DNA from: Chrysemys picta bellii
Taxonomy: Eukaryota; Chordata; Testudines; Emydidae
Reading direction: 5' to 3'
DNA length: 64,000 nt
Assembly (NCBI RefSeq): GCF_011386835.1
Contig: NC_088800.1
Coordinates: 54,093,439 to 54,157,438 of the forward strand
The position numbers and the translations under genes are program-made. Each line of letters starts with the position of its first letter. Within the stretch, counting starts at the first letter, position 1. Under the pieces are notes generated by a model. It searched no databases. It was not told the DNA's origin and saw only the letters and a program-made list of their open reading frames with translations. Below, in pieces: positions 32,240 through 43,252 of the stretch.

Positions 32240-33100
32240 CCAAATGTCAGGGGCTTCACACCCCCTTCTCCAGTGGGGGTAGGGAACGCAGGCCCTCTCA
32301 GTACACTGGGTTCCAGTCCAGGGACCCTATAACAAGCAGCCAAGGCCTGCTCCATACAACGCCTTGCTGCTGCTGCCTCCCTGGATTTCTTCCTATTCCG
32401 CCTCTCCCCTGCCACCGCTCTAGGTTCACCCTTCCCCCAGGGTTGGGACTCTCCAGGCCCTCCCCTGCAATCCCCCACCAAACTCCCAAGCCATAAACTA
32501 CAAACAAACAACCCTCTTGGGGCTCGATCTTCTGTCCCTCTCACTTCCTCCTGCTCTGTTCCTGACTGGATGCCTCCCAGGGTGCTCTTCCTGGCAGTCC
32601 AGTTTCTGCTCTTCTGTCAGGGCTCTCCACTCCAGTCTGCTCTGCTCCGGTGGCTGCTCCCTGTCTCCCCTGGCCCCTCTATTCAGGGGAGGTTCCCAGG
32701 ACCAACTCTCCCCTGGGCTAGGGTGACCAGATAGCAACTGTAGAAAAAATGGGACAGGGGGTAGGGGGTAATAGGTGCCTATATAAGAAAGTCCCAAAAA
32801 ATGGGACTGTCCCTTTAAAAATGGGACATCTGGTCACTCTACCCTGGGCTTCCTCCTGGTCTCTCTAGCCCCAGATAGGGACTCCAAAGTCCCTTCTCCT
32901 CCTTGCAGCCCCCTTCTGCTCTCCACTTCCTCCATGTATAGTCAGCACCCAGCTGGGCTTCATCTCTAAGCTTGACCTGCTCTCCAGGGGTAGCTGGGTA
33001 GCATATTTGGCCTCTCAGGCCCACCGTAACTCTCTCTGAGTTTGTGTGGGGTACATTGTACGGGGAGCCCAGCCCCAGCGTGGATGCAGCACCATGGGAG
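32240..33100 (-). repeat. LTR-like repeat, antisense, split by a hAT insertion
   Basis: It contains GTACACTGGGTTCCAGTCCA, the reverse of the GGAACCC-type motif of turtle Gypsy LTRs. It is C/T-rich throughout and continues beyond the hAT insertion at 32719-32841. No coding region is present, and the limits are approximate. Confidence 0.4.
32719..32841. mobile_element. hAT miniature element (TAGGGTGACCAGAT ends), perfect 8-bp TSD
   Basis: 123 bp. The ends TAGGGTGACCAGAT and ATCTGGTCACTCTA are inverted repeats. The flanks CCCTGGGC at 32711-32718 and 32842-32849 are identical. Inside are several ATGGGAC words. Confidence 0.92.
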
Positions 33101-33797
33101 ATAGCGCCAAGCACAGGAGCACACAGCAACATCTGGGATCACTGGCAGAGTAGGGTGGCCGTGTGGTGACAGGACAGAGGGGTAGCAGAGGGTGAACTGA
33201 GAAGAGCCAGGTGGGGAGGCACAGGCCAGAAAGCAATGGATTCTGAGAGCCCAGTGCAAGGATGTAGGACTGGCTTCAGGCAAGGACTCCTCACCTAGGC
33301 TTTGTCAACACTAGAGGATTTAACTTGTTAATTGGTTGCCAGTGAACTCATTAGCTTAAATCTGTTTAAAAGCTGATCTCATTAAAGTGACACAAACTGC
33401 CCTGTGGGGGCTCTGGCCATGGTGGAAAGCCACTCCTGTGGGTTTCAGTCAAGCTGAACTGAAATCAAAGGGTGTCTGTGCACAAAGGTGCTGAGTTTAA
33501 CCCCTCGGGTCCCAATCCCCCCTTGCGTTGAATGGCTGCCAGTCTGGATGTGGGCCAGGCCTGTGGGGGGGGGGGGGGGGACACTGGTGACTCATGGTCT
33601 CCATGAATCACCCTTCTGACCCTACAAATCTCACAGGACAGCTATGCCAGGAGTGAGACATGCAGCTTCTTCAAGGGGGCACACCCATGTGGGGGGCAGT
33701 CTGTACAGAGCCAGGGGCTGGGTGACAGCCATTGCATTAGCCCTGCAGCCCCATTACCCTCCCCTGCTCTATAAGGGACCCATTTACAGAGTGTGTG
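33101..33797. other. Intergenic, nothing recognised
   Basis: A poly-G run lies at about 33567-33580. No other nameable feature. Confidence 0.5.
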
Positions 33798-34173
33798 CAG
33801 GACCGGCTCTACTGTTTTTGCTGCCCCAAGCAGCGCGCTGAATTGCCGCCGCGGACGGCGGGGGCAGTCCATGTGCCGTTAGGGCAGCACGCGCGTTTCT
33901 GGGGCAGCGGCAATTCAGCGGCAACTTCTGTCTTCAGCCAGAAGACAGAAGCTGCCGAATTGCCGCCACGGGCAGCTGAACATAGAAGCTGCTGCCGAAT
34001 TGCCGCCACCGTGGAAACACGCGTGCTGCCCTAACGGCACATGGACTGCCCCCGCTGTCCGCGTCGGCAATTTGGCGCGCTGCTTGGGGCAGCAAAAACT
34101 CACGGAATGCCGCCCCCTGCAGATTGCCACCCCAAGCACCTACTTGGAATGCTGGTGCCTGGAGCCGGCCCTG
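33798..34173. mobile_element. Palindromic hAT miniature element (CAGGACCGGCTC ends)
   Basis: The ends CAGGACCGGCTC and GGAGCCGGCCCTG are inverted. Long inner arms (about 33818-33902 against 34012-34098) are nearly exact reverse complements around ACGCG/CGCGT, leaving a centre of about 110 bp that also holds repeated GAATTGCCGCC words. The flanks AGTGTGTG and TGTGTGTG agree at 7 of 8 but lie in a TG run. CpG-rich. Confidence 0.85.
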
Positions 34174-35757
34174 TGTGTGTGTTGGGGAGGAGGGGGCGAG
34201 GGAATTGGCCTGGCTGGGGTCGCTGGAAGATGAGTAAACCTGCCCTCTACTCTACCCATGTTTCCTGTAGGATCCGTCCAGCAGCCACGCCTCTCCCTTG
34301 CGAAGACTGGCTGATCCATTTCTCAGAAGGTAATGTGTCGACGGCGCAAGGGGGAGCCGCTCAGCATAAGCGCTGTTTCCAGCCAGTGGAGTGTTCCAGA
34401 CGCTTCCTCTGCGCCCCTACCCGGCCCACCAGCTGATCACACGTAGCCCACGCACTGCTAGTTTAGTGCTTGCCTCAGTAGGCCCCTGGGGAGGGTCGGT
34501 GGGGGATCTGGGGGGAGGGACGGATGCCTCCTGGCTGTTGAGGCCTGAGCCCTGGCACACGCCTATCCATTTGGCCTCTTTGCTGTAGGGGCTGAGAGCT
34601 GCAGAGGAGAAATCTCTTCCTTTCGTGTCCTGGGCCCGCCTCCTGGTGGCCACAGCTGGCAAATTGGGGAAAGCAGTTTGCTCTGCCCTATCCCCTGGCT
34701 CCCCCGCAGTATCATTAATGCCCATTGTCTGCCATCCAGCAACCACGAGGCTGGGGCAGCCTGGCAGGTCAAAGCTATGGTCAATCTGATGCCTTGGGAG
34801 CAGGCCTGGGGTATGCGCAGGTGTATGATGGGAAATCTGCCCCGTTAGCATCGGGATTTGGGGGGGTGTAGCTATAACTCCACTGTTGACACTGCTTGGG
34901 GGGGGGGGGGAGGGGGGGCAGCAGAGATAAGGACAGGGTGGGGCTGTGTTTACCTCCTCGCTCTCTCACCAGCTGCAGCTGCAGGGAGATAGCCCAGGTG
35001 GAACGAGGGTCGCTCTCTTTGCTGCCGCCAGTGAGTCTGCTTTTGTGATGGGATCGCACGTTGCCTTTCCACAGCGCTCATCGGCACTCGAGGGTCTCCC
35101 GGTGCTTTCTGGACAAATGATGAGGCACCCCCACATGGCTTCAGGATACCCATTTCGCAAACTAAGGAGCGAGTGGCTGTGTCAGAAACAGCATGTGGGA
35201 GGTTTGGCTTCTGGTTGCCTCCTCTGGTGACTGGCCCACATGGCCTCCTACACCGAGGGCTGGGAACAGATACAGTCTAGCAAACACGCTGCCCCAAGGC
35301 CTGCATTGTTAGTTTTCAGTGCTTCAGCGTCTGTGCTTGCTCAGCGGAATACATAACTCAAATGAACATGCTAGGTGGAAATAGAGAATAACTGGGAAGA
35401 TCAAGATACTAACGCAGCAGTGTCTCTCCAGAGAGACAGAGACCATGTCATCTTACTTTCCTCCTTATTTGCTGCTTGCAGATGGCTCCGTGGAGCTGCT
35501 GAGCTCAGGCTGTCTCTCACTGCTCTCAGCCAGGGGCTCCAGAATAGGGAAGACCAGAGGGCTGTGCCCCCCCCCGCACTGTTTGCCAGCCGTAAGGGAG
35601 AGTGACCGGGGGGGGGGGAGGGGAAGGAGAGGAGCAAGTGGGGGGCAGGGTCTTGGGGGAAGAGGCAGCATGGCGGTGGGGCCTCGGCAGAAGGGGCAGT
35701 GTGAGGGTGGGGACTTGGGGAAAAGGGGTGGTGTGGGGATGGGGCGTCAGCTGAAGG
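34174..35757. other. Intergenic, nothing recognised
   Basis: It holds G-rich runs (34899-34918, 35609-35640) but no gene or repeat family I can name. Confidence 0.5.
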
Positions 35758-35998
35758 CAGGGCCGGCTCCAGGCACCAGCTTACCAAGCAGGTGCTTGGG
35801 GTGGCCACTTTGGAGAGGGGCGGCACGTCCAGCTGTTCGGCGGCAATTCGGACGGTCCCTCACTCCTGCTCGGAGTGAAGGACCTCCCGCCGAATTGCCG
35901 CCGCAGATCGCAATCGAGGCTTTTTTTGTTTGTTTTTTGTTTGTTTGGCTGCTTTGTTTGAAGGCAGGGCCGGCTCCAAAACCCTGGAGCCGGCCCTG
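35758..35998. mobile_element. hAT miniature element (CAGGGCCGGCTCC ends), perfect 8-bp TSD
   Basis: GCTGAAGG flanks it at 35750-35757 and 35999-36006. The left end is CAGGGCCGGCTCCAGG and the right end CCTGGAGCCGGCCCTG. A third, internal copy of the end (CAGGGCCGGCTCC near 35965) sits just before the right end, making a small hairpin there. It is related to 33798-34173 through GAATTGCCGCCGC. Confidence 0.9.
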
Positions 35999-36348
35999 GC
36001 TGAAGGGGTAGGGCAGGGGGCGGGGATATGGTTTGGACATCAGTGGCCCCCCCCACTTTTAGGGACCTTCTGCCACTCCTGCTCTCAACACTTCTATCTA
36101 TCTCCATTCTTAGCTGGCCTCCATCATTAGTGTCCAATGCCTACATTTGTGCCCTGCTCTATGCCTCAGAGGGCCTCAGCCAGGCTTTGCATTGCAAGCA
36201 CCGTCACTTGTGCATGCGTCTTGCTTGTTAGCTCTCTGGGGCAGGGCCTGTCTCTTTGTTCTGTATTTGTACAGCACCTAGCACAGTGGGGTCCTGGGCC
36301 AGGACTGGGACATCTAGGCGCTACCACAATACAAGTAACAATAATAAT
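35999..36348. other. Intergenic, possible SINE tail
   Basis: 36225-36345 (GGGGCAGGGCCTGTCTCTTT ... TGTACAGCACCTAGCACAGT) is a phrase common in turtle and bird interspersed repeats, but I cannot give a firm family. Confidence 0.35.
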
Positions 36349-36633
36349 TAGGGCTGTCAAGCAATTAAAAAAATTAATTGTGATTAATCGTGCGATTAAT
36401 CACACTGTTAAACAATAATAGAATACCATTTATTTAAATATTTTTGGATGGTTTTTCTACATTTTTCAAATATATTGATTACACTTTGTATTGTATTGTA
36501 ATTGAACAGTGCTGACTTTATATTTAGTTTTGATTACAAGTATTTGCACTGGAAAAAAAACAAAAGAAATAGTATTTTTCAATTAACCTAATATAAGTAC
36601 TGTAGTGCAACCTCTTTATCATGAAAGTTGAAC

Positions 36634-36849
36634 TTACACATGTAGAATTATGTACAAAAAAACTGCATTCAAAAATAAAACAATGTAAAATTTTACAATG
36701 TCACCTGAAAGTGAGAATAGGCATTCACATGGCACTTTTGTAGCTGGCGTTGCAAGGTATTTATGTGTCAGATATGCTAAACATTCGTATGCCCCTTCAT
36801 TCTTCGGCCACCATTCCAGAGGACATGCTTCCATGCTGATGATGCTCAT
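36634..36849 (-). pseudogene. hAT transposase C-terminal (dimerisation) remnant, left half
   Basis: It encodes ISMEACPLEWW, YLATPATKVPCECLFSLSGD, the hATC dimerisation region of ZBED-like hAT transposases (hydrophobic YL-A-P-T...CE-LFS pattern). The frame then runs into untranslated sequence. Confidence 0.85.
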
Positions 36850-36964
36850 TAAAAAAATAATGCATTAATTCCATTTGTGACTGAACTTCTTGGGGGAGAA
36901 TTGTCTGTCTCCTGTTCTGTTTTACCGGCATTCTGCCATATATTTCATGTTATAGCAGTCTCGG

Positions 36965-37436
36965 ATGATGACCCAGCACATGTTTGTTTTTAAGAACACT
37001 CTTGCAGCAGATTTGACAAAACACAAAGAAGGTACCAATGTGACACTTCTAAAGATAGCTACAGCACTCGACCCAAGGTTTAAGAATCTGAAGTGTCATC
37101 CAAAATCTGAAGGGATGAGGTGTAGAGCATGCTTTCAGAAGACTTAAAGCAACAATCAGATACGGAAACTACAGAATCCGAACCACCAAAAAAGAAAATC
37201 AGCCTTCTGCTGGTGGCATCTGACTCAGATGATGAAAATGAACATGCATCGGTCCACTCTGCTTTTGAGCGTTATCCAGCAGAATCCGTCATCAGCATGG
37301 AAGCATGTCCTCTGAAATGATGGTTGAAGCATGAAGGGACATCTGAATCTTTAGCGCATCTGGCACGTAAATATCTTGCAGAGCCGACTACTACAGTGCC
37401 ATGTGAACGCCCGTTCTCACTTTCAGATGACATTGG
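36965..37436 (+). pseudogene. hAT transposase C-terminal part, right half, with stops
   Basis: Broken frames read MMTQHMFVFKNTLAADLTKH, IATALDPRFKNL, PPKKKISLLLVASDSDDENE, ISMEACPLK, then after a stop (37318-37320) HLARKYLAEPTTTVPCERPF. ALDPRFK and the hATC region identify a ZBED/hAT-Ac-type transposase. A frameshift occurs near 37130. It is not functional. Confidence 0.85.
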
Positions 37437-37548
37437 TATTCTATTGTTTAACAGTGTGATTAATTGCGATTAATTTTTTTAATTACAATTAATTTTTTGA
37501 GTTAATTGCATGAGTTAACAGCGATTAATTGACAGCCCTAATAATAAT

Positions 37549-38605
37549 GCATGCCGGCAGTGGGGTCTGTGCCTATCTCCCAGCCCCCTGCAGAATCACA
37601 CAGTAGATCCTGTCATCCCTGTGCGTGGCTGATACTGCTTGAATTGTGCACAAATCTCCATGTGTACAAAGTTGTGTCTGTAAATGGACACCACAGTTTG
37701 AAAATGTCTTGTGCAGGGATCCACAGTGCTGTCCAGTGGCGAGAAACACATGTGCTTGCTGAGCCCTATATCCAAACAGGGGCTGGTGGTAGCTTGAAGA
37801 GACCAGTTGGAGCCTGGTTTGCAAAGCATTCTTAAGCTCCATGTGGGTATGAACAGGTGCAGTCACATATGCATTGCAAGCCCAGCTCTCCAGCCTTCAT
37901 TTCCAGCTTTAGGGCAGAACCTGACCCACAGGTCTGGATCCATGCTTACTGTGTGCCAGAGACGCTGCATTGCAGGGGTATTGGGAGGGGAAAGAAGGGC
38001 TTTTGAATGTGCCCATGCCAAACTCCGCCATGACTGCCACTTGGAAAGTGGGTGGTGGGGACTAAAGGGCAGCCAATCTCGCTCTGTGTTTGTGTGTGAC
38101 ATTCCTCGGCCCTGGTGTGCTGAGTGAGTTGGGGGGAGGTGGAGATAGTGTGAACTCATTCCCCACCCCACAGCGATGCACACGGCAGGTACCTGAAGGC
38201 AATGCACATTGCCAGCCAGCAGCCTGATGCTGCATGGGAATCTGAGCCAGCTAGGCCTGCGGCATTCTGACAGGGCAGTACGTTGGGCCTTCAGCAGCCT
38301 GGGAGTTGGGACTGAAGCCAGGCAGGGAACTGGCAGGCTCAGCAGCAGGGTGATACAGGGCAGTGACTGCAGGAGCCCATGGGGGTGGTTACCTCTCTCG
38401 GGCTGCCCCTAGTGGTTGGGACAGGACCCACAGGTCATCATTCCCGGAGAGCCTAATTCGGACAGCACTTTCCTCTTAGCTCAGGGCATTCCCCGTACCC
38501 AATCAACCATGTAGGGGACTGGTGTGCACAGCACTGGCAGTGACTCCCTGTAGCAATAGGGTCACTTACACTGCTTATTCTGGTCTGGTTTCCTGCATAC
38601 AACTC
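37549..38605. other. Intergenic, nothing recognised
   Basis: No repeat family, exon or regulatory motif that I can name. Confidence 0.5.
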
Positions 38606-39834
38606 ATAGAATCACAGAAGATTAGGGTTGGAAGAGACTTCAGGAGGTCATCTAGTCCAACCCCCTGCTCAAAGCAGGACCAACACCAACTAAATCATCC
38701 CAGCCAGGGCTTTGTCAAGCTGGGCCTTAAAAACCACTAAGGATGGAGATTCCACCACCTCCCTAGGTAACCCATTCCAGTGCTTCACCACCCTCCTAGT
38801 GAAATAGTTTTTCCTAATATCCAACCTAGACCTCCCCCAATGCAACTTGAGACCATTGCTCCTTGTTCTGTCATCTTCCTCCAGTGAGAACAGCCGAGCT
38901 CCATCCTCTTTGGAACCCCCCTTCAGGTAGTTGAAACCAGCTATCAAGTTCCTCCTCACTCATCTGTTCTGCAGACTAAATAAGCCCAGTTCCCTCAGCC
39001 TCGCCTCATAAGTCATGTGCCCCAGCCCCCTGATCATTTTTGTTGCCCTCCACTGGACTCGCTCTAATTTGTCCACATCCTTTCTGTAGAGTAGGGTGAC
39101 CAGACGTCCCGATAAAATCGGGACCGTCCCGATATTTAGGCATTTGTCCCGCGTCCCGATTGATCTTCGGTCGGGACGCTGCACTCCGCTTTTTTTTTTT
39201 TTTTTTCTCTGCCGGGCTGCCGGCAGCACTCAGCTGTTCTCGGCTTTTTTTTTTCTTCTCCTCTGACTGCCGGCAGCACTCAGCTGTTCTCTGTTGGTTT
39301 CTCTCCCCCCCCCCCTCCTAAAAACCAGAGGCTGAAGGTATGCATACCTAAGGAAGGGTGCATAATCTCCTTTGACTGCCCGCAGCCCTGGGCTGTTCTC
39401 AGCTCCCGCCCCCGACTGCCAGCAGCACTGGGTCACAGTAGGGAATTGGGAGAGGGAGCTGTTTGTGTCCTTACACCGGCAGCACTCGGTTTTTTGGTTT
39501 TTTTTGCTCCGCCAGTGACCCCCCCCTCCCCCCCCCCCCCTTGTGTCCCGATATTTTCTTCCTGTCATCTGGTCACCCTACTGTAGAGGGGCCCCCAAAA
39601 CTGGACGCACTACTCCAGATGTGGCCTCACTAGTGCCGAATAGAGGGGAATAATCACTTCCCTTGATCTGCTGGCAACGTTCCTACTAATGCGTTCCTAC
39701 AATATGTCGTTAGCCTTCTGGCAACAAGTGCACACTGCTGACTCATATCCAGCTTCTCGTCCACTGTAATCCCCAGGTCCTTTTCTGCAGAACTGCTGCT
39801 TAGCCAGTCGGTCCCCAGCCTGTAGCAGTGCAGG
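38606..39834 (-). mobile_element. CR1 LINE 3' portion, split by a hAT insertion
   Basis: The minus strand encodes [28 protein letters not shown] and, further 5', broken LEYC/GAP-type remnants of CR1 ORF2. The 3' end has the CR1 signature GGTTGGAAGAGACTTCAGGA and CAACCCCCTGCTCAAAGCAG in reverse. A hAT miniature element at 39092-39580 interrupts it; CR1 sequence resumes at 39581. Confidence 0.9.
39092..39580. mobile_element. hAT miniature element (TAGGGTGACCAGACG ends) inside CR1, perfect TSD
   Basis: The flanks CTGTAGAG at 39084-39091 and 39581-39588 are identical. The ends TAGGGTGACCAGA and ATCTGGTCACCCTA are inverted. The interior has three GCCGGCAGCACTC-type units separated by T runs and poly-C. 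Confidence 0.93.
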
Positions 39835-39938
39835 ATTCATTAGCTCTGGCTGAAGAAGTGTGTCAGTTGTTAGCACTAGGTGGCTAGTGCTGTGAGCCCA
39901 GCAAGCCCTGTGAGGTGTGTCACAATCTTCCAACAGCC

Positions 39939-41250
39939 ATATTGCCACCCTCAGGAGACCAAAAATCATGTCAGCTCCTAAAAAATCATATGTCTGATCC
40001 ACACAAATCATGAGATTTAAAAAGCATCATCAGCCTATGTGTTTGAGTCTGACTTTTTGGCTTTTTAACTCCCCTCTACTCGTGTGTGTGTGTGAGATAA
40101 TTTTGGGATGGATGGACCCTCAAAAATATCCCTTCAAAGATGGAGATAAGGAGTGGAGGGTAGGAATTGGTGCTGGTGGCAGATTGGGGAGTATGTAGGT
40201 TACATTCTTATATACAGGGATAACACAAGTACTCAGTGGTGAGCTCACCAGTGTGATAAAGTCTAAATGTGTGATTAGGTTTTTCCACCATATTTTAAAA
40301 TATACTGTACAAGGTCTATAAAGTGGATGTAAATGAACTGCTGAGAAGCATAAAGCTCTGTCTCTGTGTATCAAGTTTTCCAATATTTTTCAGTAAAGAT
40401 TTATGTGCCATGCAAAGATCTTGATGTGCAAGTCTATCTTTGCTCCATCCACTGCCTTTCAGAGCTTTCTGTGTGTCAGTGCACTAATTATATTATATAA
40501 CCCCTAAATATTCCTTTTTAAAATAATCAGTTCAGTCCCTTTCAAAGCAGTTCAAAAATGATTTTAAATCATTCATTTTTCTCTGTATAATTTTGACAAC
40601 TACATAAATATCTACATCATCCAGTAGTCATCATACATGTAGCTTGGTATTTTAATCTCATAATTAATTATCCAAACAGCTAAAAAGTAATTCATTTTTA
40701 TTTTAATCATTCTTCCCTCCAGCAGCCTCTGGGGCGTCTCCCTTCCCCAAGCTCAGCAGTACCCCTAAGAGCCAACCATCAGTTCAGCCCCTCCATCAAC
40801 CCTGCCCTCCAGTTCAGCCCGCCCCCCCCCCCCACCTCACCTCTCCTCCTCCTGGGGTTCTTCACTCCATTCTGCCAGGCCAGGCGGGATGCAGCTGGGT
40901 CCACTCTCATCTCTCTCTGCCAGCCTGGGGGGCCAGCTCCAGGGGCTCGTCACCCCCTCTGCCACTTCCCAGCTGGGTGCTGAAGGGGGGGAGGAGAAGC
41001 TACACAGGCACTGTTCTGTCCATGTTTCTCACAGGGGGGGAGGAGGGAGAAAGGTGTGGTGCCATGGTGGACTGCTGGGCTCTTTGCTCTCCCTGTCCCA
41101 GCCCCCAATCCTGTGTGAGCAGCGAGCAGAGGGCAGAGACTCTGCAGGCCTCCAGCAGGGCTGAATTTTGGGAAGGGATGGAGCTTCTTGCCTCATTGTG
41201 AGACAGGCTCCAGAGTCCTTGCGATTAAATCACAAGAGCTGGCAATACTG
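39939..41250. repeat. Candidate element with ATTGCCACC / GGCAATACTG ends
   Basis: CCATATTGCCACCCTC at the left and GAGCTGGCAATACTG at the right resemble the inverted ends of 28654-28938, and the left interior has AAATCATGAGATTTAAAAA typical of that family. The GC-rich centre (40720-41200) differs, so it may be a composite or two fragments. Confidence 0.35.
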
Positions 41251-41752
41251 TAACAGTGCTGCGCACGGATCACATTCTTAAAACCAAGCTCTTTGCCGTT
41301 TGCACTGACCCGCTTGCTGACCCACGGCAGTACATCGTCAGGGTATGCTTGCTTGCCCTGAAGTATCAAAGGCATTGCTGAAATGAGCCACGTGTGAATA
41401 CTGTATTAACCCATCCAGCAGATCAGACAGTGATCTGCAAAGTGCCGTTATGTTGCTACTCAATAGCAGCTTAATTTCCAAAAAAAATGTGAGCATTAGT
41501 GCACTAGAAAGAGGTGATCACTCCTGTTTAATTCAAATAGACCAGTGTCAGTCTAGACCCAAGCACGCTCAGGAACTTCGTGAGATTCCTAGTGCTGCTT
41601 TGCAGTCTGCTTCCTGTATAGGTGATAGAGTTCACACTCGAATACCTTATCTTCAATGGCAACTCTCAGGCCTGACCAGAGGAGAACATTGCAGGGCTGT
41701 TCTTACACTTCTGAATAGTCAGATGGGCTCTAGGTTAAGCTTAGCATTGCTG
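41251..41752. other. Intergenic, nothing recognised
   Basis: No nameable feature. Confidence 0.5.
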
Positions 41753-41761
41753 ATTCTGTGA

Positions 41762-42063
41762 CAGACAATGTGGGTGAGATAATATCTTTTGCTGGTGAAA
41801 GAGACAAGCTTCTGAGCTCTGCAGAGTCCTTCTTCAGGTCTGCCTTGGAGTTGCATGTAGTGGTCAGAAGGTTATAGATGGCGAGTCCTCTGGGGATGAT
41901 GCTTTGTTTTGTTTCTTGCATTTGCCCAGGAAGAAGACCTGAAGAAGAGCTCTGTGGAGCGCTAAATCTTCTCTTTCACCAGTAGAAGGTTGGTCCAATA
42001 AAAGATATGACCTCCCACACTGTGTCTCTCATACCCTGGGACCAATACGGCTACCTCAGTTCA
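41762..42063. mobile_element. Penelope-like element, second family, inverted double-end copy with 9-bp TSD
   Basis: The flanks ATTCTGTGA at 41753-41761 and 42064-42072 are identical. The left arm (41762-41838) is the element 3' region in reverse; the right arm (41939-42063) is the same region forward. Both contain CTGAAGAAG followed by an AGCTCT stem, CTTGTCTCTTTCACC-type text and AAAAGATAT. The GAAA of the hammerhead-like core is lost in both arms. The layout parallels 30316-30539 but with an unrelated centre of about 95 bp. Confidence 0.65.
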
Positions 42064-42169
42064 TTCTGTGAGTAATTATACTGTGTAAGGTTCTTATCTG
42101 GCCCCCATCTGAGCACCTCACTGTCTTTACATACATTTATCCTTACATACCCCACTAATGCAGGGCAGT

Positions 42170-42300
42170 GCTTTTATCCCCATTTTATAGATGGGAAACT
42201 CAGGACCAGAGAGGCTAAGGAACTTGCCCAGGGGCACACAGAGTGGGGATTTGAACCCAGATCTCCTGAGGACAAGGTTATTGCCCAAACCATGGGCTCA
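42170..42300 (-). repeat. MIR SINE, antisense
   Basis: CCCCATTTTATAGATGGGAA, GGAACTTGCCCAGGGGCACA and GATTTGAACCCAGATCTCC are the MIR core and B-box region in reverse. Confidence 0.75.
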
Positions 42301-42814
42301 TCCATTAGCTGCCATGTCCTTTGTACAGAAGCCCATCATTTGAAACAATTTTATCTCCGTTGAGCCAATATGTTTTTATGCTTGGAGGTGGCTGGGCATT
42401 TTCAGTTGATCATCCACCTAGTACTTTTATCAGCATATTTATTGTCATTTGGGGAGACAGTGTAGCTATGCTGGTGGAACTTCTTTCGTGGGCATACCCT
42501 GCATCTCCACTAGGGGGCTTTGCCTTTATCGCTATACCAGCAAAGGCTCTGTAATGTTGACAAGCCCTTCCTTTCAAACCTGGGTAGTACTTGAGCCATG
42601 TTTACTTCACACGCCTCTTCCAGCACCTCCTATGTGCTCTTGAAAGTATCTTTGACATTCAGATTGGGTGGGTGCTAATCATTTTGTACACACTAGCTGT
42701 GGTCCTTGTGCTCCAGGATCTGTTTGGAGATTCTTTGTGCTAGTTTATTTTCAATGTCACAAATCAATCAGTTGTAGAATATCACCCTTTACAAATGTAT
42801 TGACTAGAGCTAGG
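42301..42814. other. Intergenic, nothing firm
   Basis: TGTAGCTATGCTGGTGG and CCTGCATCTCCACTAGGGG (42466-42530) resemble a piece of the turtle family seen at 61134, but too weakly to assign. Confidence 0.35.
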
Positions 42815-43115
42815 CATGACCGGGATTTTTCAGTTGATGGGAAATTCCACAATTTTGATTTTTTTTTCCATTCTGAAATGGAACCAAAACAAAAAAAAAT
42901 TCAAAAATTTCTCCCGAAACAAAATTCCAAAAAGAAAAAAAAATCTATTTTGGGTTAAAACATTTCATTTCAATATAATCAAAACACTCTGTTCCAATTT
43001 TGGCCGTTTTCCCCCAAATGAAATTTCATCGAAAGTCACATGTTTCTCAAAACATTGTGATGAAAACTGTTTTTCAATGAGAAACAGTTTTGATGACAAA
43101 TTTCTGACTCCCTCT
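42815..43115. repeat. Old A/T-rich dispersed repeat
   Basis: It has a rhythm of GAAATTCC, AAAACA and TTTTTC words on both strands that is characteristic of an old turtle miniature family. Related text occurs at 23780-24170 and 51950-52260. Ends are not resolvable. Confidence 0.4.
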
Positions 43116-43252
43116 AGGATTGAGATTAACAAAGAACTTTGTTTCCATATCACCAGGAGGAGAGGGAGGTGAAAGTAGCAAATGCACCGAGTACACACTT
43201 GCTTGTGGTAATTATTATGTGGTGTCACTTTGAGAAGTGGCAATCAGGTGTC

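Larger units (their letters stand above)
36349..37540. mobile_element. Composite hAT transposon: two 3' halves head to head, 8-bp TSD
   Basis: The ends TAGGGCTGTCAA and TTGACAGCCCTA are inverted, and the flanks ATAATAAT (36341-36348, 37541-37548) are identical. Both halves carry the same transposase C-terminus, on opposite strands, plus the same AATTAATCG-rich ends. The left half keeps the 3' untranslated region. The right half has lost it: the protein text stops after CERPFSLSDDIG and runs straight into GGTATTCTATTGTTTAACAG. No DNA-binding or DDE part remains, so it is non-autonomous. Confidence 0.9.

Noticed and set aside
36634..37436. A domesticated ZBED-type gene
   Set aside because: The frames have stops and a shift, lack the DNA-binding and catalytic parts, and sit inside a TSD-bounded element, so it is a transposon remnant.
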